A stretch of DNA of 64,000 nt from NCBI RefSeq assembly GCF_009905375.1, contig NC_133648.1, positions 88,846,307 through 88,910,306 on the forward strand. The letters run 5' to 3'. The notes under the pieces are model-generated. The model did no database searches, was not told where the DNA came from, and saw only the letters and a list, made by a program, of their open reading frames with translations. Both the position numbers and the translations under genes were made by a program. Below are positions 33,059 through 46,704 of this stretch, in pieces; position 1 is the first letter of the stretch, and the number at the start of each line of letters is the position of its first letter. The stretch comes from Apium graveolens (Eukaryota; Streptophyta; Magnoliopsida; Apiales; Apiaceae).

Positions 33059-34957
33059 TTGTTATTTTGTTCCCTCGATTGTGAGGAATATTATTCCAAT
33101 ATTAGACTTGGCTGGATTTTCATTTATTATAGAGAATAATGAATGTTCTATTCTTAGAGATAATATTCTTTATGGACGTGGTGTGTAACACCCCCAGATC
33201 CGGGGTCGGGGATCCGGGTCGTCACGGTCTTTCTTTCCACAATATCACTTCACTTAATTAATAATAAATAACCTTATGCTGTGACCCCACACTAACACAC
33301 ACCACAACCCGTTATAGTCTCAGAGATGAAATTTAAATAAGTACAAGTCTTTGAATCCACAATTTAAAAGTTATTACAACCCAAAATGATTACTTGATAA
33401 ATTTACAGTTAATTGCCATTATCTGCCACAAGTTATAATTATACATAATTGATTCTCAAAAGTAGATGGTCTGATCTACAATAGATCTACCTCTGCAGCT
33501 ATAGCAGCTACAACATCAACGGGAAGACGCGGGACGCTTCCCACGCGCTTGCGCTGGGTCTGCTGGAGTCTGGCCATCTTTCCTAACTGTTGTTGTGTGA
33601 TGAAGAAATAAAGCAAGGGTGAGCAGCAAGCCCACCAAAATAATATGTATAATGATTTACAATATATGAGCCTACTCATAATACTCATGAAAGTCTTGGT
33701 CAAAAGAAATGAACCAAGTTTGATATCTTAATGCGATGAAGTCACAAAATATTCAGTATATATACATATATACTTTTCAAAATATTGGAAGTCCTCTTCC
33801 ATGCATAATATACACAAAATCCCAGTGTATAACTGTATATATAAAAAAAAAATCGTTGCAAGGTGATCTCATATATCTAACCTTGTCTCAACATTTTTCT
33901 GAAAATCTTTGTCATTCATAAGACAATTATTAATTATATATAAGTTTAAAAGATGAGGTTACCAAATACCCCAATATACTTATATCTTTCCCAATACTAC
34001 TTGAACTACCACCGTTCAAGTTATAACCAGTTTCAAAAGTTCATCACATAGATGAGACTACAAGACAAGATTTGAATAGATTCAATCTTTGAAATATTAT
34101 TGAATGAAATAAAGTTACGAGATACTTTATTTAGTCCCGATATGTATATATCCACATATATATATCTCTTAAACATTTCCTGGAACCTCTGTTATGTAAA
34201 GTATGAACAGAGTTTGAAACATCCAATGAATTTTGGAAAGGAAAAGAATTTTGGCATAAACCAGATATCTTGCTGATCAGGCAAAGATACCAATAAGTAA
34301 CCTTTTCTACTGTAGATGGATGAATTCCTCACCGGTCATCACCCTGGCCGCATTAGGACCTCGCGCTAGACCGTTACCCGGCCCCTCACGCGTTGATGGA
34401 CTGCCACCCAGCCACTTACACAATAATAGACCGTACCCCGGCCTGTCGCTTATGCCGACTCAATCAAATGGACTTACTTCCCGAACATTGGGCAAGTAAT
34501 CAAATTGTTTTCTCAAAACAGCAACCTCGTTGCGAATATAAAATACACCACAGAGCCGGATTCCCCAGGTTTTGAGCGAGTATTTAAATCCCCTTAAAAG
34601 GAAGATCTTAAATATAAAAAAAGAGTTTTGGAATCCGCTCTGACCTTTAAAAATCATTTTGAAGACTCGAAAACACTTTAAAGAGTGTTTGGAGTAAAGC
34701 TGATTTAATGAAGTAAATCAGTCCCCAGAATATTTAGAAAATGACTGAATATTATTATTTAAATAATATTCCCATAAAGAATAGTCTTTATAAAAATAAT
34801 TGAAGTAGAAGTATTAAAATTTATACTTGAAACGAGTATTAAATAACCAAAGATATACTTATGTGAAAGTATTATCTTTATTTGAATAATCGAAAATAAG
34901 TTTGATTATTTACACCTTATTCTTTAATAAAATAAAGAATATATCTCAGCAAATAAT

Positions 34958-35225
34958 CGGAGTCATAGATCCTCAAATGAATATTCAAATAATATTCAAT
35001 AAATAAAATAAGCTGAGTCATAATACCTCGAATGAATATTATAAATAATATTCATTAAATAAAATAAAGGAGTCATACATCCTCAAATGAATATTCAAAT
35101 AATATTCAATAAATAATATAAAAGAGTCATAAGCCCTCGAATGAATATTCAAATAATATTCAATAAATAATAAAAGGAGTCATACGCCTTCGAATAATAT
35201 TCGAAATAATATTCAATAATAAATA
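34958..35225. repeat. Expanded minisatellite in solo LTR D
   Basis: About five units of the GAGTCATA...GAATATTCAAATAATATTC repeat, against three in A and C. Confidence 0.65.
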
Positions 35226-35274
35226 AAGTTTAAAGTTATCGAATAAACCTTATTCGATTAATAGTTTTGAAAAC

Positions 35275-35290
35275 TATGACCATATATATG

Positions 35291-35321
<31 letters not shown>

Positions 35322-35345
35322 CCATACCCATATATATACAAAATC
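35275..35345. repeat. AT-rich microsatellite in solo LTR D
   Basis: A (TA)n-type run interrupted by short C-containing words. The same place in the A and C LTRs also holds TA runs of other lengths. Confidence 0.8.
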
Positions 35346-37420
35346 TACTCGGGATCCTCGACTCCCGGTTTTAGAAAATATTTTCACCTTTGGGTCCCTA
35401 TACTAAGGGTATATGCAAGTTACCGCTATCCTCTAGCATAGGTATTATCAACTGAATCAACAATTATATATGGAAAGAATATGAAACCGGCATGCATATA
35501 TATACCATAGTAGCATGCTTCAATATATTGCAACATTTGCTAATATAAATATCAGGCATCTATCGCAAGATAATGCATATACAAGTGTATACATCACAAC
35601 AACAGTATAACGGATAGAATACTTGCCTGAGCGACTGGGGTTACGAATGGCTCGGGACGAGTCTGGTAACCTATAAACAACAAGTAAGTTGGAATTAAAC
35701 CAAAGTCACTTGTAAATCTATACTTTAACTAACTTAGACTCTAACGCTTGTTTTGCGCTTACTGATTCTCTTAAGTCACTCGAGTACCCTCGGCTCCACC
35801 ATTTTTAATAATTTAACCTTTACGAGTTTTAAGGCGATTCCTTCGCGAGTGTCTTACCAACTGCCTAACACACTTATCATAAATGTTTCATACATTAATT
35901 AACCCTTTTTGGTCTTTAACCTATGTTTCAAAGTAAGGCGAGGGGAAAAGTTTCGTTCGCGAAACGCCGTTACTTGAAACGGTCGTTTCTCCTAAACCGT
36001 GCATCGGAATCGAACGAACTACATATCAAAACGAAGCTCGTAACATGAGCTATCTAAACATGGCAGTGGTCATAATCTAGCAGGGGGTTCTCGGGTCCTA
36101 ATGCTATGCACAAAAACAGTCCAAAGAAAATCGGACGTTACGACGGCTATGTTTACGCGATTTCCCAATTTTTAACCATTCAAAACCAACCACAAACCAA
36201 CCTCAAATCCAACATACAACCAACATCCATCCTCATCACATCATAACAACCCCAACCAATTCAATTTAATCATCATACTTATGCCTAAACTTAACTTTAA
36301 TCATAATTAAGTTCTTTTAATCAAAACCACAATATTTACCATTCCATTTCGCTACCATTTCAAATCCCAAACTCTAATCACAACAACAAGCTACCATAGC
36401 ACCCTACTAATCAAAATCATCTTATATTATATAGGAATCTAGGGTTTGGAGATGGTATACCTTCCTTGAAGTGGTGGGAGGAGCTAGGAAGCCTTAAGAA
36501 GCTTTGAGAAGTCTTAAGAATGCTTGGATCTTCAAGATAAACAAGAAAAACTTCAAGTTAAAAACTTGAAAACACTATTCATAGTCTTCTTCTTTGATTA
36601 AATAAAGAAGATTGAGAAGGAATTAATGGCTTAAACTCATGATATAGTCCTAACTAAGCATGAAGATGATTAGGGAATTATCTTACCAATTTAGGAGGCT
36701 TGGATCTTGAGTTTTGAAATTCTTGCCCATTTGCAATAGTAAAAGCCGAGAGCATGATGAACCATGCCTTGGTTTCTTTTTGATTTTGATGAAAATGATT
36801 TTGCTTGGCTTGGTTGGCTTGATTTTTGTGTTTGATTTAGTAAATTACCTAGTTGCCCTTGATTTTGTGTGGTTAAAAAGTCACCACATCTCCTTCCTTT
36901 TTTGTCATGCCTATGTCATCCTCATGATGTAATCCTCCCCTCCTTGTCCTCTTTCTATTGGTTGGATGACATCATTCCCACTAATCCCTTTGATTAACTT
37001 CCTAATCGTTTGCCTAATGACCGCTGATCTCTTATACGGTTCGCTTAACTTTCGTTTTCGTTTATCGTTTGAGGGATCATACCCGGGATCTTATTACTTA
37101 GGTTCCCTTAACCTTTCTCAATATATTGTATTCCTTTTATGATCCTCTCCTATAATCCTTTAATTTAAATCCTTTTTATCCTGTTACCTTATACTCAATT
37201 CTCTCCGTATCTTGTGGATTTCCGGGAAAAATCAAAGTGTTCGGAATTGGATTCTGACGATCTTTACATACACTTATATACCATATAGAGTACTAATAAT
37301 ATCCCATAAGATCAATAACAGAACCCCTACATAGCGTGGCATGAAAAGTTTTCTCGTTCAGCAAAAACACTATTCATAAGGGTTTCAAAATTTCTCAAAA
37401 ATTGGGGTTATTACATGGTG

Positions 37421-37885
37421 CTTTAAATAATGGTCTGTATATATGTGACATAATTTACTTCAGATTGAACAAACTAATAAAAGAAAAGGGATGATGAAAA
37501 TCTCACTTCATTGTGGCACTGCAGTCTCCATTTAGTAGACATGGAGAGAGGGCTGCAAATTTGCTAGGAATGGTACACACAGATGTATGTGGACCAATGT
37601 CTACGCAAGCCATGGGTGGATTTTCATACTTCCTTACTTTCATAGATGATAGATCTGGATTCGGATATGTGTTTGATGAAACACAAGTCTGAGGCCTTTG
37701 AAAAGTTCAAAGAGTATAAGTATGAAGTGGAGAAACAAACCAAACATAGTATTATAATTCTTCGATTAGATCGAGGTGGTGAATACTTTAATGGAGTGTT
37801 TCTAGATTATCTCAAAGTAAATGGTATAGTCTCCCAGTGGACTCCTCCAGATTGGTATCTGAAAGGAGAAATCGAACTTTGTTAG
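37421..37885 (+). pseudogene. Integrase core of Copia B, broken
   Basis: The frame with LLGMVHTDVCGPMSTQAMGG (37565-37625) has the first catalytic Asp, and TFIDDRSGFGYV follows. After a frameshift, KHKSEAFEKFKEYKYEVE and LRLDRGGEY bring the second Asp. The region of the third acidic residue is destroyed (GIVSQWTPPDWYLKGEIE instead of a PQ-NG-ER type). Zinc-domain codons upstream are lost at the D insertion. Not functional. Confidence 0.75.
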
Positions 37886-38605
37886 ACATAGTTCGGTCCA
37901 TGATGAGCTATGCAAATCTTCCAGTATTCCTATGAGGTTATGCATTGGAAATATCAGCATATTTACTGAATAAGGTGCCTTCAAAAATCTGTTCCTCAAA
38001 CTTCGTATGAGATATGGAAAGAAAGGAAACTGAGTCTTAAACACGTTAAGATTTGGGGATGTCCAGCTTATGTCAAGAAAGTTGACCCAGATAAGCTGGA
38101 ATATCGATCCGTAAAATGTAGTTTTGTGGGATATCCTAAAGAGACTTTAGGGTATTACTTTTGCACCGATCATCGGGTGTTTGTCTCCAGACATGCTACC
38201 TTCTTGGAAAGGGAGTTTATCCTTGAAGGAAACAGTGGGAGCAAAATTAAACTTGATGAAGTTCAAGAAGCACAAACTACTACAGATCGAGTGGAAACAC
38301 CTGTTCTGACTGAACAACCTTTTGTGGAACAGCCCATTCATAGATCAGGGAGAGTGTCTCGCCAACCTGAGAGGTATTATGGCCTTGTCATTGAGAATGA
38401 CAATGAGTTGTCGATCATTGATGATGACGACCCTGTAACCTATAATGAGGCTATGAGTAGTGTTGACTCAGAGAAATGGCATAGTGCCATGAAATCCAGA
38501 ATGAAATCTATGTATATGGGATACAAAAGAATGATTAGAACAGATGGCCAGGTGGAGACTTTTAAGGCCAGGCTTGTGGCAAAAGAATTCAAACAAAGGC
38601 AATGA
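37886..38605 (+). pseudogene. Integrase C-term and RT N-term of Copia B
   Basis: Codons in three frames give LDIVRSMMSYANLP-like, PSK-VPQTSYEIWKERK, VKIWGCPAYVKK and then an open frame from 38126. That frame has GYPKETLGYYFC and RSGRVSRQPERYYG, and ends with FKARLVAKEFKQRQ before TGA at 38603. The wording is normal Copia Pol ([16 protein letters not shown]). It marks the switch from integrase to RT. Confidence 0.75.
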
Positions 38606-39029
38606 ATTGACTTTGATGAAACCTTTTACCTGTAGCCCTGTTATAATCAGTTCGGATTTTGCTTGCGATTGCTGCTTACTACGACTATGAGATCTGGCAT
38701 ATAGCCAGATGGTTTTCTTTCCAAGGGAAATGAAAGCCTAGTGTTTAAGCTACTGCGAACCATATGTGGTTTAAAGCAGGCTTCTCGAAAGATGGAACAT
38801 TCGTTTTGATGAGACAATCAAAGAGTTTGATTTTATCAAAAACGAAGATGAACCATGCGTCTACAAAAGGGTTAGTGGGAGCACGATAACATTTCTTGTA
38901 TTGTATTGAATTAGAGTTGACACACATAACAACATAGCAGGCCCACTCACAAAGCTACTTTATGAAAGTCACTTTGATCATCATAAAGACAAGATGGGTA
39001 TTAGATACCAGAGTGATTGGCTTTAGTAC
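38606..39029 (+). pseudogene. RT and RNase H remnants of Copia B, with the catalytic core deleted
   Basis: Short codon runs match FDETF, LVFKLLRTICGLKQASR and NISCIVLN (just before the expected YVDD). The sequence then jumps to AGPLTKLLYESHFDHH and MGIRYQSDWL, the last part of RNase H. The catalytic YVDD block and most of RNase H are missing, as roughly 1 kb of normal Pol is absent. No enzyme could be made. Confidence 0.65.
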
Positions 39030-39051
39030 AAGTGGGAGATTGAAAGGAATA
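39030..39051 (+). other. Polypurine tract of Copia B
   Basis: AAGTGGGAGATTGAAAGGAATA directly precedes the 3' LTR. This is the usual Copia PPT form. Confidence 0.75.
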
Positions 39052-40698
39052 TGTCCTAAGTCCAATCATGTATGAGGATTTAGGAATAACTTTTATGTAA
39101 TCTGTTTTGATTTCATTGATATTAATAAAAGACTTGTTTTGTTTTTATTACGGGCTCTATCTATTTAAGTGTTTAAATAAGATATACCATAGTTTAGAGT
39201 AAAGCTTTTTATGGATTATGATGAGATCATAATAGTGAGACCTAAAAGATGATAACTCTAAACTTAAATAGTTCCTGGTCGTAGGATTACTAACTGGTGA
39301 TTAATAATCCACAAAGATCGGTACATACTATGCTTGCTTCATTATGAAGGATGTCTGTTCTCATAGACATTTGTGTGGTGACACTATAGCTAGTATGTAG
39401 GTGCTTATTATAGAATAAGTTCACTGAACATGACTCGCACAGCTGAACAACTGATGGAGTTCACTCACGTATCAGCAGTTGTTCACATAGTGATAGTTGT
39501 ACAAGTATCCTTAGACTTGAGGTCATCATAGTAATCTTGTGTACACTGAACTATGCTTTGGTTTAGTTCTTAGTCTCCAGGGACAATTATTAGGACTCTA
39601 CTAGGTATAGGAATTTGTACACGAAGATAGTGTATGATCAATAAAGGATCTACCCCTTCCAGTGAAGGAAGCGAATGTTCAAGACTGATCCACTTATGCT
39701 AGTTCAGGAATCTCTGGCCAGAGTAAATGAAATTAGAAAGGAGTTTCTAATTTGCATAGAACTACGCATAGTAAATGGTAAGCAAGTGATTGAATTAGAT
39801 AGGCTTGACACGAGATCCATGCCTTGTATTTAATCGGGACATTGTAGGGTAGAAGGAGTTTATTGTACGGTAACTATTCACTGAATAGGTTCTTGGTATT
39901 CTAAGCAGTGAATTCATATTATCCGGATAGTCGCGATATGCTGAGAAATATCCCTCACGATGTAGAATAAATGTGATTAATTAATTAATCATATTTAATA
40001 AATTAGAGAATTTATATAAATAATGATAAAATAGTTTTATTATTATTTATTTCTACTACCGGCTTAATATTGAACCTACAGGGTCACACCATAAAAAGAG
40101 AATGATTTAAAGGTGGAGGAATTAATTAATAATGGCTAATAATTATTTATTTATGAAATAAATAATTAATTGGCAAATTTAATAATTGATTAAATGAGAT
40201 TTAATTGATTATAAATTAATTAAGAAACGTTCTTAATATTATTAATTAAGGATTTAATTTTTGGAAATTAAATCAAGAGAGAGAATTATTTCTAAAGTGT
40301 TTAGAAAAAGGATTAATAATTAAAAGGTGTTTTAATTATTAATGAGAATAATAAATGGGATAATAATAATAATATTTATGGGAAAATTTCCGCTGAAAAT
40401 TTTGCCTTTAAATATACTATTATACACCCTATTTTTATTCGAACCAAAGAACCCCAAAAACCCAAAAAGTTTGGAAAACCCAATTCTCTCCACCTCCTTA
40501 ACATCGTTTTCTTGGTGGATACCGGTGGAGTGCTTCACACTTGAGGAGCAACTGCTAAGGATCTCTGATCGTTGTCTCCGAATTATTTTCAAGGTTAGAT
40601 TCGATCCCTATGTTTTTACCACGATTTATATGCTTTTATTTGGATTTTATATGTGTAATAGTATTTTGTCATGCCTCCGCTGCGTTTAAAATCCAACA
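39052..40698 (+). repeat. 3' LTR of Copia B
   Basis: Collinear with 28494-30153, with roughly 30 differences by eye over 1.65 kb. Confidence 0.92.
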
Positions 40699-42371
40699 AC
40701 CCTAACGTTTGCTTATGGTCATTTCTACGCTTAACAAATCACATAAGTCGTTCGAGTACCCTCGGCTCCACCATTTTTAATAAATTAACCGTTATGAATT
40801 TTAAGGCAACGCTTTCGCGAATACCCTACCAACTGCCTAGTCCACTTTACATAATTGTTTCATACTCCAATTAGTCATTTAAGGGCCTTAACCAAGGTTT
40901 CAAAGTAAGGCGAGGGTTAATGGTTCGTTCGCGAAACGCCGTTACTTAAAACGGTCGTTTCTCCTAAACCGTATATCGGATTCAAGCGAACTACATATCA
41001 AAACGAAGCTCGTAACATGAACTATCCAAAAATGGCAAAGGTTAGAATCTTTAAGTGAGTTCACGGGTCCTAAAGTTAAGAACAGAATAGTTAAGGAAAA
41101 TCGGATATTATGACGTTTATGTTTACGCGATTTCCAATTTAATTAACACTCAAAATTATCATCGTTTCACTCACAACCACCAATACAACAATGTTCAACC
41201 ATCATACTACAAACTCAGTCCCCAACTCCAAGTTTTACCAATTTATCCAACCAATCAAAGACCCAATATTCAAAACCAATACAAATCCACCAAAACTACT
41301 TATAATCAAAGATCAAGCCTTAATACTAACAATGCTTCAATAAAACTTAATGGAATCATAAAATCAAAGCTAGGGTTTGAAGTTGATACCTTCCTTGGTA
41401 GGTGTTAAGTTGCTAGGAAGCTTTAGGGAGCCTTAATCTAACCTCCTACAAGCTTGATCTTTCCAAAGAAATCAAGAACACAAAGTTAGATTTTGAAGTT
41501 TCTAAAAGTCCGATTTAAAGAACTGTAAAAATGAGGGTCTTACCATGCTTATTTGGACGAGACTTGTGAACAAGAGTTGTAGGCCATCTCAATACCTTTC
41601 CAACGAGCTATAGAACACAAACTTTAAGTGAGTATTGAAGGAGATATAGTAGTTTTAAGTTTCTGCTCTGGTTTTGGCCGAGAGCAAGGGAAGAAAAAGT
41701 GAAGTAAAAATGTTTCTAGTTTGATTAAATGATTTGTGTGGTGTTTAGCTTGGTTACTTCCTTTTGTTGTTAATTAGATTGTTACCATGGTAAAAATTGT
41801 GTGGCTCACAATCAACCAACCAATCCCTCCATTTGTCATGCTTATGTCACCATGCCTATGTCATCTTTCTCATGTCATCCTCTTACACTTGTCTTCTTCT
41901 TGTTGGTGTGATGACATCATCATCCACTTACCTCTTTGATTAACCCCTAATTACTTGGCTCATGACCGCTTATCTGTTATACGGTTCGCTTAACTTTCGT
42001 TCTCGTTTATCATTTGAGAGATCATACCTGGGATCTTATTACTTAGGTTCCCCTAAACCTTTCTCAATATTTTATATTCCTTTTATGATCCTCACTAAAA
42101 ATCCTTGAATTTAAATCCTTTTTATCATGTTACCTTATACTCAATTCTTTCGGTATCTGGTGGATTTTCGGGAAAAATCAAAGTGTTCGGATTTGGATTC
42201 TGACGATCTTTACATACACTTATATACCATATAGAGTACTAATAAGACCTCAGAATATTAATAAAAGAACTGCTACATTGTGTGGCATGAAAAGTTTTCT
42301 TATTCAGCATAATTAGCAAAATCACTATTCATAAGGTTTACAAAAAGTCCAAACTTTTTGGGGTTATTACA
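40699..42371 (-). repeat. 3' LTR of element C, inner segment (right of Copia B)
   Basis: Collinear with 50348-52011 of the partner LTR and ends GGGGTTATTACA. The part equivalent to 49614-50347 is absent at the B junction. Confidence 0.9.
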
Positions 42372-42384
42372 GTCTCCCCTCCTT
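42372..42384 (-). other. Polypurine tract of element C
   Basis: AAGGAGGGGAGAC on the minus strand abuts the 3' LTR. Confidence 0.8.
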
Positions 42385-43159
42385 AAAAGGATTCCCCCGG
42401 AATCAGATAGAAAATGAATAGGGATACTTTCTTAGCATTACACTTTCTAACTCTCAAGTCAATTTTCCCACATTGTGGTTCTGCCACAAACCCTGACTAG
42501 CATGATAACCCTTCTTCTAAGCACTTGTCCATTTTTTATCTATAACCCTTCCTGGTTGCTCCATATAGGTTACGTCTGGTTGCATGTCTATGCGCTCATA
42601 TGCCCCTATTTGTCTGGCATCCGGATTACACTTCCTTAACATTGATACATGGAACACGTTATGAACTTGCTAAGGTTCGGGGTAAGGCTAGCTCATATGT
42701 TAACTTCCCAATACGACTTAATATATCCAAGGGTCCAACAATTCATGGGCTTAGCTTTCCTTTCTTTCCGAACCACATCCATCCTTTCCAAGGGAATACC
42801 TATAACAGCATTAGGTCCCCTACTTCCTATTCTTTGTCCTTTCGTGTCAAATCAACATACTTCTTATGTCCATCTTGGGCTACTACCAACCGTCCTCTGA
42901 TTAGATCTATTATATCCTTGGTCCTTTGGACTACTGTGGGTCCGAGCATCTTGCGCTCTACAACTTCATCCTAATATAAGGGAGATCGACATTGTCTTCC
43001 CTCAAGGATCTCATAAGGCGATACCTCGATACTGACATACGATCGATTATCGTAAGAAAACTCAATCCGCGTTAAGTGATCATTCCAAATTTCTTTCAAG
43101 TCTATTGTACAGACTCTCATTATCTCATCTAGATCTACAGCTTTTGCTTCTCAATACCC
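42385..43159 (-). pseudogene. Integrase C-terminus with chromodomain-like tail, element C
   Basis: Minus-strand codons give HKKYVDLTRKDKE, EVGDLMLL, FPWKGWMWFGKKGKLSP and GPLDIL. After a frameshift come CNPDARQIGAYERIDMQP, VTYMEQPGRVIDKK and a tail ending near KYPYSF. The tail is the Tekay-type C-terminal extension. Stops at 42827-42829 and 42800-42802 equal those at 12592 and 12565 in A. Confidence 0.75.
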
Positions 43160-45949
43160 ACTCTTTTCCAGTTCGTAATCGTTACTATCTTCCGTACCAA
43201 ATTTTATACAAATTACACTTGTGCTCGTTAGCGTTCTATAACCTTTTAATAATCGCGTCAACCTTAGTATCACGAACGCATTAGAATCGGAATACCACCA
43301 TACTTGGTACCACTTCATCTCTAGCTGCCTCCATCTTCGAAAGCTTGGTCCTTCATATAGAAGTAAAATAATTTATTGAGAGATCACTATGATCATGAAC
43401 ACTTGTTACATTGCATAGTTAGTACAGAAGGTGGCCAGCCTTTAGTACTTGACAAGCAATTAAACAATAGATGGTATCCTACTAGGCTTCTATCACACAG
43501 ATAGATAGTCATTCGGCAATACCTCCCCTTCTGGAAGGGTTGTTCTTCTCAGCTTATATGAAATGAAAAGGAGAGAAAAGAACGAATTGAAGAGAATTGT
43601 ATATATATAAAATATACTGCCACAAAATATCTGGCTTGGAATCTACCTCTGAACTATAGAGGTTTGTCATAGGAGAACAAAACATATACGTATATATATC
43701 AACATCAAGTATTATAGCATCGTATTTCACGTGTCTGAATATTTACTATTCCGTCCATCATTCTATGGACCCATGCTCTTGCTCGAGCTTATAAACAATC
43801 ACCTTTGAAACTCCCTCGACATCGAAAATCGAATCTGGGATTTCATTCTAGACGTCATCGTTATTAGAATTCTATACTTGCATCGCAACCTTCCTCGTAT
43901 AGTTATACGACTCTCTATTGATAAGAAGGAATAAGTATTCAATAGGTAGATAATCGACTTAATTAGCCTATCAATGATAACTTATACACCACCACGACCC
44001 GATTAGTGGTACTCACTCTCAACATCTATTCCAATAAAACTCTCACGGTTGTAAGTAATCGGCTCATTACTCGCAGAATCATTCCTGCATTACTATGGCC
44101 CACTGTTGACCTACTGTAGTCATTCATTTTTTATGAAGTTTTAATAGCTAACCATACAGAGTCCATTCATATCATATTGAATCCTTCTAAGGAGGTAACA
44201 TAATCACCATTCATGATTCGTGAAGAACATTCATAATCCTGACGTACATACATGACATGAAGCAGATAAAATTGCAGAAGAATTTCAATCAAAGCAACGA
44301 TAGCAGGCTAATACCATTATTAACCATATTTCTTTACTGGGAGACATGAAGCTCAAAGGTTCATTTAGTCCTTTCGTAACATGCTCCTGGCTTATCTCAA
44401 GATAGGATCTTCTAAGATAGAAAGCCCGCTCACGGCGATTACATGAATTAAATCTTTACCAAACTACTATTACGGTTGAGTACCGCACAGTCATCAGAAG
44501 GAATGTCAATCTTTCACACCATAATACAACCTTCACAGAATTAACCATTATCACTGTATTCCTCTGGCACGAGCGCCGATAATTGTCCTCTTACACTTAA
44601 AGTGTTGGCCACCTCTTTGGCCTTTCCTGATACTAAAATTTCCTCACAATCAATGTCATTTTAACCACCTCCAACTAAATTTTCTACCTCATTTCAATCA
44701 CTGCTTATGTGAAAATGCTTCTCTTAAGTCCTGGTGAGAAAAAAAATCACCATTTTTCCATAAGTCATTGCCTTAGTCTTTAGATGTGAACATTGCTACG
44801 ACTTACTCTCGATCATACTTAGGACGTCTCTTATCTTGGGTCCTTCTTATTTTCACCAATCTCGACCCTCATTGGATCGATCTATACTTTCTTATGGTTC
44901 AACACGTGCCCCACCAGGCATTATTATAATTATGTCATATTTCCTTCATCAAAATTTCTATTCTTGAGAACTTTGAATATTACCTTTCTCCTTGTAAAAC
45001 TTCTAAGGTTATCCTTAAATCCTTCATCAGGTACACCCTAGGCACAGGGCATATCAAGATATCATTTACTAATACCAGAATCATTGTCTATATACTTCTG
45101 AAAAATTTCTCCACTGATCCTTAAAGGTTATTGTTACCTTAATCTTTTCCAATTCATACTGTCAAAACTCATGTTGTCCCTATTAAGGGTGAAATGCCAA
45201 CCTTTATGCATTCCCCTAGGATTTATTTCAAGTTATCGGGGTTTTATCCTTAATTCCACCTTTAAAAGATTCTTACACTCTTTCATGGATAAATCAAGTC
45301 ATATATACTTGATAGATTACCTTATTCAATCATTCTCACTTCGATAGTCTATACTTAATTTCACAATAGCATCCTTATTCAAACTGAGGTCAATCCATAT
45401 GGCCTCCAAAAGATAACAATGGTTTTTTTCTTTCGCTTTGCTTGCCTAATTTGGTAATGACAACAGGGATGTTCTAGAAGATATTGGTCGTGTTCAACGT
45501 GAACTTCTTCTTAATAATTCCTTATTTACTTTTGTTGTTTATCCCAACAGTCATCTCAATGTTGGGATATCTTTCATACATGACGTCTCCCTTTCTGGGT
45601 ATCAAGCCATCGGTCTTACACTTCACATTCTTGAAGGTCACTTCCTTCATCCAATTTTCCTAATTTCTTACTTCCTTGTCTCCTCAGTCTATCCGCGTCT
45701 CATTATTTATCCTTCGAACTATCTCAAGGTTTCCTCAAATCCTCCCAACTTACAGGGGATAAAATATATGTATCTCTTATGCCTTCAACCATCAATTTTA
45801 ACTCATGGTGAATCACCCTCATCCTGACGATTACATACTTTTCTATTTATATTGCTACGAGTCTTTAGGGCTTCCTCATACCCATCCCCTTATCATTCCT
45901 CAAACTCTATTGCCTTTATATTCCTTTCCACTTCAGTTTCTTTTTATTT
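43160..45949 (-). pseudogene. Decayed central region of element C, mostly unresolved
   Basis: Collinear with 12925-15689 in A. Only the RNase H end motif (KA-EVA-TLS, 44568-44634) is readable. No RT or integrase catalytic box was found. Confidence 0.5.
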
Positions 45950-46704
45950 TCCTTTCTCTTATCATTATTTCATGAACCAACACAACATAAGCATTGATTT
46001 CAAACATCCCGTCATTCTGGATTCGTGTCCTCAGAACGAATCTTGACAAATTTTACAACTTAGATTCATAATTCATCATACTCGTCTGCCTTTGTTCTGG
46101 CTCTAAAGCTTTTACACTATCTCCATAACCTTGGGAAGTACTTTCCTGAAAACAATTGACTGAACTTAAATCAGTTTATTATAATCTCTTGCTCCGTGCC
46201 TTCCTTGGCCTTTCACCAGCGGGTGGCCTCTCTCTTAGGAGGGTAAGTGACAAAATAGTCTTTTGTGCTTCGTCAATCATTTAGAATCTTAAATGATTCC
46301 TATATTTCCTTTAGCCCGGCTCTTGCCTCAACTGGGTCAGCTTGTTCCTTGGAACTCTGAGAGCTTAGCGACTTAAAGGTCCTGAAAGAATTTCTCACCG
46401 CATTGTTTCCTCAGGGTGGTGGTTGGGGATAATAGTCTAAGTTCTGTCTAGAAAGGTCCATAAATTGTCGTATAGGAGTACCGTCTCGGGTCTCCTTTCC
46501 TTACTCGACTTCTGTTTCCTTAGTCTGAACGTTCCCTCCTCCTCCCCATAATCGGGGTTATCCTACATGTTTTAAATCCACATTTTCCACTTCATTATGT
46601 TATGGGTTCCTTCTATCTTGATGGCGACCTCCCTGACTATCACGTTCAGGGTTTGCTCTAAATCTTATTCCTCAAACTAGCTTTCATCTAAGATCTCATC
46701 TTTA
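45950..46704 (-). pseudogene. Gag domain remnant of element C
   Basis: Collinear with the A Gag remnant. Minus-strand codons for an EARA-LKEI-E type core are recognisable and interrupted by stops. As in A, it lies 3' of the RT-RNase H fragment. Confidence 0.55.

Larger units (their letters stand above)
33184..37415 (-). mobile_element. Element D: solo LTR of the chromovirus family (4232 bp)
   Basis: TGTAACACCCCC...GGGGTTATTACA is flanked by the 5-bp duplication tggtg (33179-33183 and 37416-37420). It has no internal region, so it is the product of LTR-LTR recombination. The orientation is opposite to B. It is visibly more diverged from the A and C LTRs than those are from each other, and it may be a different subfamily. 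Confidence 0.9.
28494..40698 (+). mobile_element. Element B: Ty1/copia retrotransposon, internally deleted, with a nested solo LTR
   Basis: LTRs 28494-30153 (1660 bp) and 39052-40698 (1647 bp) start TGTCCTAAG and end ATCCAACA. A near-Met PBS, a 1.84-kb leader, gag, protease, integrase pieces, a truncated RT, a PPT and the 3' LTR follow in Copia order. There is no target duplication (agata versus accct), and 734 bp of the host LTR are missing at the right junction. Without D it is 7968 bp. The LTRs are about 98% alike by eye. Confidence 0.92.
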
